64,000 bases of DNA from Haematococcus lacustris (GCA_030144725.1 JASKMD010000028.1:2122473-2186472), one strand, 5' to 3'. Positions 38,781 through 50,287 are shown, counted from the stretch's first letter. Numbers and translations are program-made. Notes: generated by a model from the letters alone, not told the origin.

Positions 38781-41408
38781 ATGGTGGCGCGGAATATGCT
38801 TGTCCCAGCGCTTCTTCTGAGCCTGGCATACACCGCCTTTGCGCAGCCTGCAAACATTAAATACACCGTGCCGCTGAGTAAGTGCCGCAAGCCAGCGCTA
38901 TTGCTTCTGTATCCCCGTGATGTTTTCCCTCTAACAACCCCTGCTCCATCCATTTGCAGACTTTAACGGCTCCTGCCCTGATGGACATGCGCTGCAAAAC
39001 CATCTCGATGCAAGCGGCGCCTTGACGGGGACCTGCGTCATCTGCCCGCCGGGCACTGCCACGTTGGATGGGTTTCGTTGCATTCCGTGTGCAGCTGGCT
39101 TCTTTGCATTCACCTCGGGCATGAGGGAGTGCAGACCATGCTTCCCTGGAACCATCAGCCTGACCGGGGCCCAGGCTTGCACCGGCTGCGCTGCTGGCAC
39201 CTTCAACAGCCGTGTAGCAGGCACAGTATGCCAAATCTGCCCTGCAGGTAAGGTCAGGTGTATGATATGAACCTGTCTCATACCGAGGTCTAGTTTGTGG
39301 GTATGTCTTCTGTGTGCAGGTACAATTTCCGCTGCCAATGCTAGCTCGTGCACCCCCTGTGGCCCTGGGACCATTGCTGCAGCATCTGGCTCTAGTGCTT
39401 GTGTAAACTGTAACGCAAACGAGTTTACACCATTCACCGCAGGCACAGTGTGCAGGTGCGATGGTTTCCAGCTGCCTGGTGGTTTGTCTCAACAGTTTCT
39501 TAACTAACTAAGTGCCATTGCGGTTCATATCACAGGAAGTGCGACCTAGGTTTCGTTTCTGCAGCTGGTGGTGCAGCTGCTTGTACTGCATGTCCAGTCG
39601 GACAATATCGTGATGCGAGCGTTGCCGTATGCACGAATTGTACAGCAGGATTCTTTGCTCCACGCAACGGTAAGTGTCTTAAGTGTGAGGTGTGATATGA
39701 GGCTGTGTGTCCATTGTGTCCATAGTGTCATTGGGAAGCTGTTGTTGTCTCTCATCTGCAGGCTCTGTCAATTGCCAGCCCTGTCCTCGTGGCTTCTACT
39801 CAGCAGCCGGGCAGTCTTTTTGTATGCCCTGTGACATTGGGACAACATCACTGCCTGGCTCTGCAGCATGCACGGCCTGCCCCAAAGGTAAGAGCCCAGG
39901 CCTAGTCAAAGTACGAGGTAGCCCCAGCTGCTGACCCTTGTTGCTGGTATCCTGTAGGTACCTACGCTGATGAAGTTGGTCTGCCTGTGTGCTATCCTTG
40001 CCAGCCTGGTTCTTTTGCGCCCACAACTGGGTACAGCAACTGGTTAGTGCAAGTACGCTTTTGCATTGTTGCGTCTGTATGGTCAGAGTGACGAACTGCA
40101 TCCCTTGTTGTTGCTACAGCACTGCATGTGCCCCTGGGAGCATCAGCTATTGGCCAAGTACCCAGTACTTGTCCTGGAGCCCTGTTTCAGCCTTCCCTGT
40201 CAGTGCTGGTACCTCCAACCTCCTGAAGGTTTGTGATGAGATACACGCTAAGCTTTTGTTGATGTGGCTCTATCTAACCTGTCCTTGTTATTGATCTAAT
40301 GCAGGCTACTGCTGTCAATGATACTGATCCATGGATGTCTACTTGTCAGCTGTGCCCCGCTGGCATGAGGCAAAGCACATCCGGTCGCATTGCTTGCATT
40401 CCTTGCGAGCCTGGGACCTACTCAGACTCTGATGGTGCTACCACCTGCCTGGCATGCCCAAGAGGCTCCACCAATGCTGGCAATTCATCCGCCTGTGGCG
40501 GGTGCCCTGCTGGGACATTTGCGGACATTGTGAGTAACACTTCTCTCTGCTCCTGGCAGGCTAGGTGCAGTGCTGACTGCTTGTCCCACGTGTGCTCATG
40601 CAGGCATCGGGTCAGTGCAAGCCATGTGAAGCAGGTTATTACTCCAACACCACTGGAAACTTTGCATGCACAGCCTGCCTGCCTGGTACCTTCAGCTACA
40701 CTGGCGCAGCCGTGTGTTTGGACTGTCCTCGTGGCTGGGTTGCTCGCAACAATGCGTCTTCTTCATGCACCATATGCCGTGCGGTAAGCCAGCTCTGCAT
40801 TGTGTTGGGCATTGCATGTATGCCTGTGCGTTGATATTGCACTTGAATGGAACATTTCATTGAATTTGTTCATTTCATGACGCAGGGCTTCATCTCAAAC
40901 AAAGACGCACAAGGTACAGAATGTCTACCATGCCCTCCTGGAACTACGTCGTTCAATGGTGAGTTGTATGCCAATAGCCAGCCAAATATGATCATGTCAG
41001 TGACCATGTCCAGGTGCATCACCACTAACTGTCTATGGTGTTTTCTCATGCTTTGCTGCAGCATCTGCTGCAACGGCTGTTACTGGAGCGTTGGATGAGT
41101 GCATCCCATGCCCAATTAACTTCTTCTCAGACCGGCAAGCAGCAAGGAACTGCACACCCTGCCCGACAAACACACAAACATGCTCGTTTGGCTCAGTGCG
41201 ATGCACGAGTAGCGCCTTTCGCTGTCCCCCAGCGCCACCCGCTGCTTCCCCTCGCCCCCCCTCACCACCTCCAAAGTCACCTCCTCCTTCTCCTCCTTCT
41301 CCACCCCCTCGCCCCCCCTCTCCCCCCGCCCCCCCCCCTCCCCCTCTCCCCCACCCCCTTGATTGTGACGTGTATGCTTTTGAGTGCCCTACTGCACCTA
41401 GCAGCTGA
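38781..41408 (+). CDS. secreted/cell-surface protein with GCC2/GCC3 Cys repeats and Pro/Ser tail
   Basis: Eleven exons join in phase to 599 residues: 38781-38877, 38960-39247, 39320-39455, 39536-39669, 39762-39887, 39958-40042, 40120-40228, 40305-40529, 40604-40783, 40886-40958, 41062-41408. The N-terminus MVARNMLVPALLLSLAYTAFA is a signal peptide. About a dozen repeats of the ephrin-receptor-like GCC2/GCC3 type follow (CxxCPPGT...CxPCxAGFFAF; C..CPRGFYSAAGQSFCMPC). Exon borders mostly fall inside the Gly-Thr/Phe of a repeat. The tail PPSPPPKSPPPSPPSPPP resembles hydroxyproline-rich pherophorin rods, and a last Cys pair (DCDVYAFECP) closes the protein. No transmembrane helix is seen, so an extracellular-matrix or cell-wall role is inferred. 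Upstream ATG 38700 is in frame but would bury the signal peptide. Confidence 0.88.
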
Positions 41409-42769
41409 GTGTCTTGCTGTCAATCCATCACCTCTCTGTGAGCCTTCCTACATCCTCCCCAAGCCTAGGTTGCAGCGTGCTTTGCTACGCAATTGAGATC
41501 ATTTGCCCCAGGTGGTTTCTAGGGTCCCATGACGTAGTTTCTCCTTGTCGGTGCGGACATGTGCACTTGAGCAGCTGATCAACAGGAAACAAGTCAACCA
41601 TGCACTGCATACGGTCACTAGACACAACAGGGAATGCAATATCAGTACCTTCATCAGCAACTGGTAGCTGCCTTGTTGGCTAGTCTTGTGTATGTGCACA
41701 ACCTTGCCTGCTGCTGCTGCCAGACTGCTCTTCATCTTTCAATTTGCAGCCACATCCACCGGCAGGAGCATTTTGGCGCTACGAGTATTGAAACAACATG
41801 CTCCTGTTTGTGGGTGGGCGTTCATTCCTTCCGGCTATAGTGACACTTCCCATCGTTCGGAGGCATTTGTGTAGCGGGCGGCATTACAATGCCTCGCAGA
41901 AGTATCGTGTGTTGCGTCAGGTTGGATATGTGTAACACCCGTGTGATGGTTGATACCTTTCAGATTGTCAGGCCGCTAGCTGAGAGCCCTAACTGAGAGC
42001 AAACCTACCCCTAGTAGTAGGACGGCTGTAACTCTGCACTACTGCGCCAGATATTCAAGGTAAATGGTTCACAATGTAAGCGTGCGATGTGACCTGTAAC
42101 AGAGTTCCCCCCAAGGGCGTAGGTTGGATGTGTGTAACACTCGTGTGATGGCTGACACTTTAAGTTGTCAGGCCGCTAGGCCGTCCTCTCCCTCATCAAA
42201 GTGGGGAATTCCTGCAAAGTGGTGCAAAGCTAGGTGTCAGGTTAGACAAGCAAGGGGAAAACAGGGTACCATGCTGTTCTCCACATCCAGACCACCATTT
42301 GCTACCGCGGTTGCACCGCTAGCTTCAGCGTGCTAGAAAAGTTAGCGGCGTCGAAGCGCAGGCCCGCAGGCTGAACATGGTTGTTTGGGCCTAAAGTTGT
42401 GTCCACGCAACAAGGTCGCTGTAGGGAGCGGCATACATACGTATTAAGTATAAGGCCGGGGCCCGTCTCTCTCGCTCCGCTAGGTCCGTTCAGTCGGTTG
42501 TACTGGGTAGCTCGGCTTCCTAGCTACCGCAAAGCTGTGGATGTTAAGAATGCCCCGCAACCACAAACTCCAGCTCCGAACCCTCCTATCTCATAACATG
42601 TGCGGTGGACTTTGCCAAAAAAGCTGTCTGCGACTGGCCCGTCCGGCCTCAACCATACATCATTACATCCAACCCTGGGGCGTAGGTGCAGGGAGAAGTG
42701 CAGGGATAGGTTGCGGGCCACAACGCAACAGCTTTTGGATTTTTCCAAATATTTTTCTTGAAAAATATG
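41409..42769. other. spacer with repeat debris
   Basis: No recognisable gene. About 41918-41980 and 42120-42176 are two related copies of a GGTTGGAT..GTGTAACAC.CGTGTGATGG...GTCAGGCCGCTAG block; between them (41990-42090) lies the inverted copy of the repeat at 16297-16395. Confidence 0.55.
41990..42090 (-). repeat. dispersed repeat, copy 2 (inverted)
   Basis: Reverse complement is similar to 16297-16395, sharing the TGCAGAGTTACAGCCGTCC core and flanking GGTAGGTTT. Likely a decayed transposable-element end. Confidence 0.65.
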
Positions 42770-44090
42770 TTTTATTTTCTGAAAACTGCCATCTATCAAA
42801 TTTTCAGCCCGATGGGACAAGGTCGGTAGAACGCAGGGACAAACGCAGGGACTAAATTGTAGGAGTGACATCATTACATTGTAACATCCAATCTACATCA
42901 TTACATCAAACTGGCACTTGTGTCCTCTGTAAACTGTCACTTGTGTTGAGCGCCACCTTGAGCACCAGCAAGGCTGGCTGCACCACCCTGAGCACCAGCA
43001 AGGCTGGCTGCACCACCCTAAGCACCAGCAGGGCTGGATGCACCACCCTGGTGCAACAGCTTTGTCTCCTCAAGCAAGGCTGCTTTCAGCTGTTGCTCCT
43101 GCTCCAACAATGCTAGGGTGGGCTGGGCTGGGCTGGGCTGGGCTGGGCTGGGCTGGGCTGGGCTGGGCTGGGCTGGGCTGGGCTGGGCTGGGCTGGGCTG
43201 GGCTGGGCTGGGCTGGGCTGGGCTGGGCTGGGCTGGGCTGGGCTGGGCTGGGCTGGGCTGGGCTGGGCTGGGCTGGGCTGGGCTGGGCTGGGCTGGGCTG
43301 GGCTGGGCTGGGCTGGGCTGGGCTGGGCTGGGCTGGGCTGGGCTGGGCTGGGCTGGGCTGGGCTGGGCTGGGCTGGGCTGGGCTGGGCTGGGCTGGGCTG
43401 GGCTGGGCTGGGCTGGGCTGGGCTGGGCTGGGCTGGGCTGGGCTGGGCTGGGCTGGGCTGGGCTGGGCTGGCTGGGCTGGGCTGGGCTGGGCTGGGCTGG
43501 GCTGGGCTGGGCTGGGCTGGGCTGGGCTGGGCTGGGCTGGGCTGGGCTGGGCTGGGCTGGGCTGGGCTGGGCTGGGCTGGGCTGGGCTGGGCTGGGCTGG
43601 GCTGGGCTGGGCTGGGCTGGGCTGGGCTGGGCTGGGCTGGGCTGGGCTGGGCTGGGCTGGGCTGGGCTGGGCTGGGCTGGGCTGGGCTGGGCTGGGCTGG
43701 GCTGGGCTGGGCTGGGCTGGGCTGGGCTGGGCTGGGCTGGGCTGGGCTGGGCTGGGCTGGGCTGGGCTGGGCTGGGCTGGGCTGGGCTGGGCTGGGCTGG
43801 GCTGGGCTGGGCTGGGCTGGGCTGGGCTGGGCTGGGCTGGGCTGGGCTGGGCTGGGCTGGGCTGGGCTGGGCTGGGCTGGGCTGGGCTGGGCTGGGCTGG
43901 GCTGGGCTGGGCTGGGCTGGGCTGGGCTGGGCTGGGCTGGGCTGGGCTGGGCTGGGCTGGGCTGGGCTGGGCTGGGCTGGGCTGGGCTGGCAATCCTACA
44001 AATTAATCCCTGCGTCCGTCCCTGCGTGTTGACCAGCCTTGTCCGATCGGGCTGAAATTTTGACAGATGGTAGTTTGCAAAAAATATAAC
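42770..44090. mobile_element. foldback-like element with ~95-bp diverged inverted arms enclosing the GGGCT satellite
   Basis: About 42770-42865 and the reverse complement of about 43995-44090 share CAAATTTTCAGCCCGAT-like, GGACAAGG and CGCAGGGAC blocks in the same order (roughly 80% by eye). Inside are three ~32-bp tandem units (42955-43045, GAGCACCAGCAAGGCTGG...) and the satellite. No coding sequence and no clear target duplication. Could be a MITE/foldback element or a retroelement pair. Confidence 0.6.
43117..43990. repeat. (GGGCT)n satellite, about 870 bp
   Basis: About 175 pentamers in one array with a single short unit (GGCT) near 43470. All six frames are open because the period is five, so apparent proteins (GLGWA or SPAQP repeats) are not genes. 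Confidence 0.98.
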
Positions 44091-44522
44091 GCCGAGCAAA
44101 CCTTGCCTGGTCAGCGATGAAGCCAGCAGTGCGGGTCCGGCCAGTGGCTCAATGCTCGGCCATTCGAGCGGACCCGGCTAGGCTTAGCTTCGAGCGGGCG
44201 GGCATGGCTTAAAATCCTTCAAGTGGTCAGCCCCGCCATTGGCTGCACCCCCATGGCTCAAGACATAACATCTAACTCATTTTTGCACGGATGAAGCCGC
44301 CGATTCGTGCGATGAGCTGGTGATGGTTTAACTAGAGTGGGCTCAGCTCTAGCGGCTTGCCGGGTGGCTGGCCCCCAACACGCGACGTGTTCTGAAGCAT
44401 CGCACACACATTTAGCGACATCTTTAGGCAGCCTGGACCCAAAGCGGCGTGAATGGCGCATCCTGACTGGACATGCCAACTTTTCAAGTTAGCACGCAAC
44501 AGTGTTGCAACGTCACAGCACG

Positions 44523-44527
44523 CATCG
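44523..44527. repeat. target-site duplication, left (CATCG)
   Basis: CATCG directly precedes the first type B LTR and recurs directly after the last one at 56816-56820, marking the whole block as one insertion. Confidence 0.85.
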
Positions 44528-44923
44528 TGCAACAGTCCAGACACTCAGCTAGTTGCATGAATGGTATGTTACTGTTTCTTTTCTCAATGCAGGATCCCAT
44601 GAGGTGTGACTTGCTTTTTACTTATGATGAGATCCTGCAGTGTTCGAGGCTTAGGGAGGCTTGGTTACGAGACCTCTGTGGACTGCTGATCGAATGACTG
44701 GCTCAGTGACTTAAGACTGGGAAGCGAGTTGTTTTGAGGATGAGCTGATTCTCGACGATGTAAGTACATTGCACTACCACAGCGCGAGTCGGAGGCTGTC
44801 GAACAGTATGTAGACAGTCGCAGCGGCAACAATAGCCGCATAACTCAGCATGCCTGGCGGCTGCAGCCGACATTTATCTCTCAGCCGACCATGCATCCTG
44901 ACCACACAAACACTACTGTTACA
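44528..44923 (+). repeat. LTR type B, copy 1 (outer left)
   Basis: 396 bp, TGCAACAG...TGTTACA. Followed not by a PBS but by the inverted polypurine tract of the A unit. Confidence 0.92.
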
Positions 44924-44996
44924 CTCTCCCCCACTCCGAAAAGCTCCGTCCCGGGGCGGGTCAGACGAACAAGCAAACAGGCAGACAGGCATGCAC
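44924..44996 (-). repeat. A-unit 3' tail with polypurine tract, copy 1
   Basis: On the minus strand the segment ends GGAGTGGGGGAGAG, a polypurine tract, directly before TGTAACAG. The same 73 bp occur at 50689-50761, so the A unit is bounded by a direct repeat of its own 3' tail. Confidence 0.9.
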
Positions 44997-45008
44997 AAGC
45001 AAGACACT

Positions 45009-48000
45009 CTAAGCACGAGCAGCAGGCTGAGTCCATCTCTTGGGCTGGTTTGTACGAATTGCATAAGCCTTCATGATCTTCTTGAGAAACGTCTTGGTAA
45101 GATCTTGTTGTAGATGCTCCAAAGGTAGCCAGCTGTTCTCGTGATCGGGGTGACCCAACCACTTGACCTGCAGTTGCAGCTTGCCTCGCACAAAGCGGTG
45201 GTTGCGAATCTCTTGTACTTCAAAATGCTCCTCGCCATCTATGATCTCTGGTTCTGGCGGTGGGTTAGGGTTGCGAGTGAGAAACTCTGCTGAGCCATCA
45301 TTGTGCACCTTGATGTGCGAAACATGCACGACAGGATGCATGGTGCTCCATGCAGGTGGAAATTGCAATCTCAAAGCTACTGGTGTGACTACCTCCAGGA
45401 CCTTGAAAGGACCATGTTGCCTGGGTAAAAACTTGCGTGTTGCATTCTCAGCGGTGGCATTCGCTGGTTGTGTGTGAGCAAAGAAGGAATGAGCCAGGTA
45501 GACCATGTCGCCTACTTTGAAAGTGTGATCTCTACGCTTTTTGTTGGCATTGGTGGTTTGGCGCTCTTGTGCTTTCACAAGGTTGTGTGTAGCAGATGCG
45601 ATGTCATGTGCCATGCGCTCAAGGAAGCCTGATGCTGACTCACTGTCGCCTTGTACCGCAGAAGGCGGCACAGACAATGTCAGTGGTGTGTATGGTTCTT
45701 GTCCAGAGTTGAGGCGGAATGGGGTGTACCCTGTGCTTGCCTGGACAGATGCATTGTATGCAAATTCAGCAGCTGTAAGATGCTGGTCCCAATCGTCATG
45801 GTGTGGTGATACATAGTTGCGGAGCATGTCCTCGAGAGTGCGGTTAGCACGCTCGGTCTGGCCGTCTGTCTGTGGGTGGTTGGCAGTAGACATGTTGAGG
45901 TGTGTGCCAGTGAGTTTAAACAGTTCTTGCCAGAAAGCAGATGTGAAACGTGGGTCTCGGTCTGACACAATGACCTTGGGCAGGCCATGCAGCCGGAAAA
46001 CATGGTCAAAGAAGATGCGAGCCAAAGTTGAAGCTGTGACTGATGTGGTTGTGGGAATGGCATGGATCATTTTGGTGAGTTTGTCCACAAAGACTACAAT
46101 GGCGTCGTGGCCAGACGTGGTGACAGGCAGCTGGGTGATCAGGTCCAGGCTGACGTGTTCCCAACGATGCTGGGGCACAGGCAGAGACTGCAGTAAGCCA
46201 ATGGGTCGTTGCGTGTTGGACTTGTTGCGCTGACAGGCAAGACATGTGCGAACATAATCATGCACTGATGCAGCCATGCGCGGCCAGAAGTAAAAGCGAG
46301 AGAGCCTAGCGTAGGTCTTATCCCTGCCTAAGTGACCTGAGATGGGTATATCGTGTGCCTCGCACAGCAGGTCGGTGCGGAGTGGTCCTACTGGAATATA
46401 CAGCTTTACGGACCCCCTTCCTGTGTGGTAGAGGAGATTGTCCCTGATGATAAACTGGCGTGGCTTGCCAGCGAGTGCAGCCGCACGGAAGCGCTGGTAC
46501 TCTGCGTCTGCAGGAGCTGTGTCGCTGATTTGCTGCAGAACATGTGGGGCGATTGAGACTCGTGATTCGATGCCCTGGGCGTGGATGCCCCTGGTGAGTG
46601 AGTGCAACTCCAATGTCCGGGTATACACCTGATAGTCTGGCCTACGTGATAGCGCGTCCGCCACTACGTTGTGCTTGCCAGGGATGTGGTCGATGTGGCA
46701 GTTATAGTCTTGCAGGTCTTCCATCCATCGTGCCTGCCTCTTACAGTCCAGGTGTGGTTGTGACTGCAGGTGCTTGTTGGCCCAATTGTCAGTGAGGAGA
46801 GTGAATTGAACGCCTAAAAGATAGTGCCTCCATACTTTGAGTGCCTCCACCACGGACAGTAGCTCCTGCTCGTGTGTGGGATAGTTGCGCTCTGCTGGTA
46901 AAAGCTTCCGTGAGTGGTAAGCCACTACACGCTCAGCAGGTCCCTTGCCCTGTGTGAGAACTGCCCCTATGCCAATGCCTGAGGCGTCACAGCGCAGTGT
47001 GTATGGTTGTGATGGATCTGGCGCAATGAGCACCGGTGCTGTTGTGAGTGCCTTCTTCAGTGCCTCAAAAGCTGACTGCTGGACTGGCCCCCATGCCACT
47101 TTGCCCTGCTTGTCATGCCCATCAGCCTGTGTGAGAGCAGTTATGGGTGCTGCTATGTCAGAGAAATTCTTGACAAAGCGACGGTAGAAGTTAGCTAGGC
47201 CTAGGAAGCTGCGCACGTCATGCACAGTTTGAGGTGTGGGCCAGCTCTCGACAGCAGCAACCTTTTTGGGATCGCATGCAATGCCGGTGGATGTAATGAT
47301 ATGCCCTAAAAACTCTGTCTGACTCAAGCCGAACTCACACTTAGATAGCTTGGCATACAACTTGTGCTGCTGCAGGAGGCTGAGTACTCGCCGCAGGTGT
47401 TGTGCATGCTCTTCCTGAGTGCGTGAGAAGATCAAGATGTCATCCAGGTACACAATTACACAGTCATCTAGCTCTTGACGGAAGATGTCATTCATGAGCC
47501 GTTGAAAAGTTGCAGGTGCATTGCACAAACCAAATGGCATAACAGTGAACTCAAAGTGTCCATAGCGTGTGCGAAATGCCGTCTTTGGTATGTCCTCAGG
47601 GGCAATGCGAATCTGGTGATACCCCTGGCGTAAGTCTATTTTGCTGAAAATTGTGGCTCCATGCAACCTATCCAGCAGATTGTCGACACGTGGTAGTGGA
47701 TATTTGTTTTTGATGGTAATGCGGTTGAGTGGCCTGTAATCAATGCACATGCGGAAAGTGCCATCCTTCTTGCGCACGAACAGCACGCCAGAGGCATAAG
47801 GTGATGTGCTTGGTCTGATGAAGCCTTTCTCTTGCATCTCTGTAATCTGCTTTTTCAGTTCAGCAAGCTCACAGGTGGACATGGCATAGGTAGATCGAAC
47901 AGGTGGTCTCTTGTTTGGTTCAAGGTCGATGCGGTGATCCACTGCTCGTTCTGGCGGCAGGCCAGCTGGCAGGTCCTCAGGGAAGACAGGCGCAAAGTCC

Positions 48001-48659
48001 TTCAACACTGGTGTGCAGTCCATAACCTGATGCGTCTCAACTGATGGTACAGTCGGTGTGGCTGGTGTAATGGATACCATGAACATGGGCTGTTTTTCAC
48101 GAACCGCTGTGCGTAAGCCGGCCGTGCTGATTGTGTAGCGATCAAGATCAGGATCTCTGGGGGCAAGCGGAGCCCTCAGGGTGTGCTTTTTGCCAGCATG
48201 ATGGAAAGTCATGATGTTGTGCTTCCAATCGATGCTTGGGTTGATTTCTGCTAGCCAGGGCTTGCCTAGGATTATGTCGAATCCATGCAGCCTCGTGCAA
48301 TGCAACGTCTGTTGTCCTTTGTGGCTGCCTAAGCGAAAGCGAGCCTCAGGTATCATCGCTGCACTCTCCTGCTGGTGGCCATCAGCAAGGCGGATGTGGT
48401 CAGGTGCGTGTTTTTCTGCTGTTTGCAAGTCGTGGCGCATGCAGAACTCGCTATCGATGAATGACGCGGTTGCTCCTCCGTCTACTAGGATACGCACCTT
48501 GTGCCCCTTGTAGCTGCCTAAGAATACAAGCAGAGTGGAGTCGGTCTCATCGCCTGGATGCGTGGTGGTGAGCTTTGTTATGCGAAAACGCGGCTCTATT
48601 GCTGGTAAGGGTACCTCGAGCTCTTTTTGGTCGATGCTAGTGTCCTCGCGGCAGTGCAC
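45009..48659 (-). CDS. pol: Ty3/gypsy chromovirus Pol (protease, RT, RNase H, integrase, chromodomain), intact
   Basis: One open frame of 1216 codons in the unit. Protease active site [11 protein letters not shown] (~59-69); reverse transcriptase 220-480 with YLDD at 404-407; RNase H from ~556 (LRCDAS); integrase zinc finger H769, H775, C806, C809; DDE residues D839, D900 (VSDRD) and E936 (DGQTER); C-terminal chromodomain ~1143-1194 ([31 protein letters not shown]). It lies in the -1 frame relative to gag and is probably made by frameshifting at 48674-48681, not from its own start. No stop or frameshift inside, so the unit is young or still selected. Integrase before chromodomain is the chromovirus order. 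Confidence 0.95.
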   Translation of the reverse strand: MHCREDTSIDQKELEVPLPAIEPRFRITKLTTTHPGDETDSTLLVFLGSYKGHKVRILVDGGATASFIDSEFCMRHDLQTAEKHAPDHIRLADGHQQESAAMIPEARFRLGSHKGQQTLHCTRLHGFDIILGKPWLAEINPSIDWKHNIMTFHHAGKKHTLRAPLAPRDPDLDRYTISTAGLRTAVREKQPMFMVSITPATPTVPSVETHQVMDCTPVLKDFAPVFPEDLPAGLPPERAVDHRIDLEPNKRPPVRSTYAMSTCELAELKKQITEMQEKGFIRPSTSPYASGVLFVRKKDGTFRMCIDYRPLNRITIKNKYPLPRVDNLLDRLHGATIFSKIDLRQGYHQIRIAPEDIPKTAFRTRYGHFEFTVMPFGLCNAPATFQRLMNDIFRQELDDCVIVYLDDILIFSRTQEEHAQHLRRVLSLLQQHKLYAKLSKCEFGLSQTEFLGHIITSTGIACDPKKVAAVESWPTPQTVHDVRSFLGLANFYRRFVKNFSDIAAPITALTQADGHDKQGKVAWGPVQQSAFEALKKALTTAPVLIAPDPSQPYTLRCDASGIGIGAVLTQGKGPAERVVAYHSRKLLPAERNYPTHEQELLSVVEALKVWRHYLLGVQFTLLTDNWANKHLQSQPHLDCKRQARWMEDLQDYNCHIDHIPGKHNVVADALSRRPDYQVYTRTLELHSLTRGIHAQGIESRVSIAPHVLQQISDTAPADAEYQRFRAAALAGKPRQFIIRDNLLYHTGRGSVKLYIPVGPLRTDLLCEAHDIPISGHLGRDKTYARLSRFYFWPRMAASVHDYVRTCLACQRNKSNTQRPIGLLQSLPVPQHRWEHVSLDLITQLPVTTSGHDAIVVFVDKLTKMIHAIPTTTSVTASTLARIFFDHVFRLHGLPKVIVSDRDPRFTSAFWQELFKLTGTHLNMSTANHPQTDGQTERANRTLEDMLRNYVSPHHDDWDQHLTAAEFAYNASVQASTGYTPFRLNSGQEPYTPLTLSVPPSAVQGDSESASGFLERMAHDIASATHNLVKAQERQTTNANKKRRDHTFKVGDMVYLAHSFFAHTQPANATAENATRKFLPRQHGPFKVLEVVTPVALRLQFPPAWSTMHPVVHVSHIKVHNDGSAEFLTRNPNPPPEPEIIDGEEHFEVQEIRNHRFVRGKLQLQVKWLGHPDHENSWLPLEHLQQDLTKTFLKKIMKAYAIRTNQPKRWTQPAARA

Positions 48660-48681
48660 TGCCGCGGTAGCTATTTTTTTT
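48647..48681 (-). promoter_or_regulatory. candidate -1 ribosomal frameshift signal, gag-pol
   Basis: Minus strand: a run of eight A (48674-48681) is followed by the gag stop TAG, then after a 7-nt spacer a perfect 20-bp palindrome (48647-48666) able to form an 8-bp GC-rich stem with a 4-nt loop. A one-base backward slip on AAA AAA puts ribosomes straight into the pol frame. Confidence 0.75.
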
Positions 48682-49591
48682 CAATGATGGGTTTGCGGCC
48701 AGGGCGTTTGCAGTCGTTGATAACGTGCCCATGCTCTCGGCAGTAGGTGCACCGGTTGTTTTTGTGGTACTGCTCTCTTTCCTCGGGCGTCAGCTTTCGC
48801 CACGGTTCACTAGCGTGTGTAGCAGGACGGGAGCGGGTCTCAGCTGTGGAGCTGGGTGCACTGCTGGGTGTGTGTTGCCTGCTCGCGAAGTGGCGACCTC
48901 GCGGTGGTGCTGTCGTGAACAGGGCGCCTAACTGCATTGGCGTCGCTGTGGATACTCCTGCGTCTCTGTATGCCGAGTCATGTGCTACAGCTATGTTCAC
49001 AGCCTTGTCGAAGCTGTCAGGGAGCTGGACGTCTACCATGGCACGTAGTGCAGGGTGCAGGCCTCGCCTAAAGCGGTCTAGCTGCTCATCATCAGTGATG
49101 TTAGGAATCTGCAGGAACAGGCCCCTAAGATGTGTGGCAAAGGACAGAGCTGTCTGGTTGTGCTTCTGTTTGGCGTCATGTAAGATGTCTCGTGCTTTGG
49201 CTGCTTCTGACTTAGACCTAAAGGCTGCCTTCAACCCTGTCTTGAAGCTCTCCCATGTCAGGGTGGTGTCGGCCCGTGCTGAGCGGTACCATGATTGAGC
49301 CAGGCCAGTCAGTCTTACAGAGGCAGAAACTATCTTTTGCTCATCACTCAGGTTAGGAAACAACGAGTACACGTCCTCCACCTGGAACAGAAAGCTGTTG
49401 ACATCTCCCCTACCATCATACTCCTTAATCTCTGCTAGTTTGATGATACCAGCAGGTGCAGAACTACGACCTCCTACAGAAGTGGCCAGAGCATGGTTGC
49501 TAGATACAACACGAGTCATCTCCACTCCAACAGCATTCAGAGTCTGCAGCAATGTAGCCATGGCTGTTTGGGGCCCGTGCTCAGTCTCCAT
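48671..49591 (-). CDS. gag: Ty3/gypsy Gag (capsid and CCHC zinc knuckle)
   Basis: 306 codons from ATG 49591. The retrotransposon capsid region spans ~50-200 ([48 protein letters not shown]). A CCHC knuckle ([14 protein letters not shown]) near 283-296 should bind the RNA. It ends in the A8 slippery run and TAG. The frame upstream is open apart from one TAA four codons before this ATG, so this may be only the C-terminal two thirds of Gag. Confidence 0.9.
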   Translation of the reverse strand: METEHGPQTAMATLLQTLNAVGVEMTRVVSSNHALATSVGGRSSAPAGIIKLAEIKEYDGRGDVNSFLFQVEDVYSLFPNLSDEQKIVSASVRLTGLAQSWYRSARADTTLTWESFKTGLKAAFRSKSEAAKARDILHDAKQKHNQTALSFATHLRGLFLQIPNITDDEQLDRFRRGLHPALRAMVDVQLPDSFDKAVNIAVAHDSAYRDAGVSTATPMQLGALFTTAPPRGRHFASRQHTPSSAPSSTAETRSRPATHASEPWRKLTPEEREQYHKNNRCTYCREHGHVINDCKRPGRKPIIEKK

Positions 49592-49603
49592 GATGTGGGC
49601 TGC

Positions 49604-50275
49604 TTATGCTTGTGGAACTACCCTGGCTGCCTTGGCTGCCTTACGGCGTTGTGCGCACTGTGCGTTGTGGCTAAGTGGAGGCTCAGGCTGAGGTGCTGGG
49701 GCTGGCAGGCTAAGCCGTGGTGTGTAGAAGTGCACAGGAGGTGCTTGTGGAGGAGGTGCTTGCAGGAAATAGTGCGGCAGCTCCGCAGGTACTGCGGGTG
49801 GTGCGAAATGAACTGCTGGTACAGGCGCAGCGAAGTGCACCTGATGCGGATGTGGGCTCTGCTGGTAAGGCAGGTATGCTACTGGGTGATGTCCTGGCTG
49901 AGGCGCCGTGGCAGTGCGATGTTGCAACAAGTTGAACAACCTATCGTTCTCCGCTTGGAATTGCAGGTTCAAGGCGTGCAAATGCTTCGCTGCTGCCTTG
50001 TGTTTAGCACATTCAGCACAATGCACTACAGGTGAGCACGCCGTGTTAGGGCGGTGGTGGGGATTGTGAGGTGGGTCGCGCGGTGCAGGCCGCGGTGGTG
50101 TAGACACGGCCTCAGGTGGGGCCGGTATGCGAACTCGTCCCGAACGATTGGTGGGTTCCGCTGGGACGGTTGCTCCAGCTGCTGGGGTCGACTGGGTCGC
50201 TGGCTCGTCGCGCAAAAGTTCCTCGACGGTTAGTAAAGCGTCAGGGTGCGCGGCGGCGTTGTTGACAGCGCTCAC
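49604..50275 (-). CDS. N-terminal Gag-like reading frame before an in-frame TAA
   Basis: 223 codons, same frame as the following gag, beginning 28-30 bases after the primer-binding site, so it is the first translated frame of the element. It is Pro/Ala/His-rich, with a short leucine-zipper-like coil (KHLHALNLQFQAENDRLFNLL). A single TAA at 49604-49606 separates it from gag, followed by AAHI and then ATG. Either a recent nonsense mutation, a stop bypassed by readthrough, or a stop-restart arrangement. I know no named domain in it. Confidence 0.7.
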   Translation of the reverse strand: MSAVNNAAAHPDALLTVEELLRDEPATQSTPAAGATVPAEPTNRSGRVRIPAPPEAVSTPPRPAPRDPPHNPHHRPNTACSPVVHCAECAKHKAAAKHLHALNLQFQAENDRLFNLLQHRTATAPQPGHHPVAYLPYQQSPHPHQVHFAAPVPAVHFAPPAVPAELPHYFLQAPPPQAPPVHFYTPRLSLPAPAPQPEPPLSHNAQCAQRRKAAKAARVVPQA

Positions 50276-50287
50276 TGCACAGGGATA

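Noticed and set aside
42953..43045. CRISPR-like short regular repeats
   Set aside because: Three adjacent ~32-bp tandem units without unique spacers, in a eukaryotic genome.
43038..44099. Long open frames of 300+ codons (GLGWA and SPAQP repeats) on both strands
   Set aside because: A pentamer repeat without stop codons is open in all six frames; this is satellite DNA.
44528..44923. LTR-B1 as the ordinary 3' LTR of the minus-strand A unit
   Set aside because: It differs from LTR-A at 50308-50688 over most of its length, its sense orientation is plus, and its partner by target duplication is LTR-B4.
45163..46795. Plus-strand frames over the A unit
   Set aside because: Antisense of the intact pol frame.
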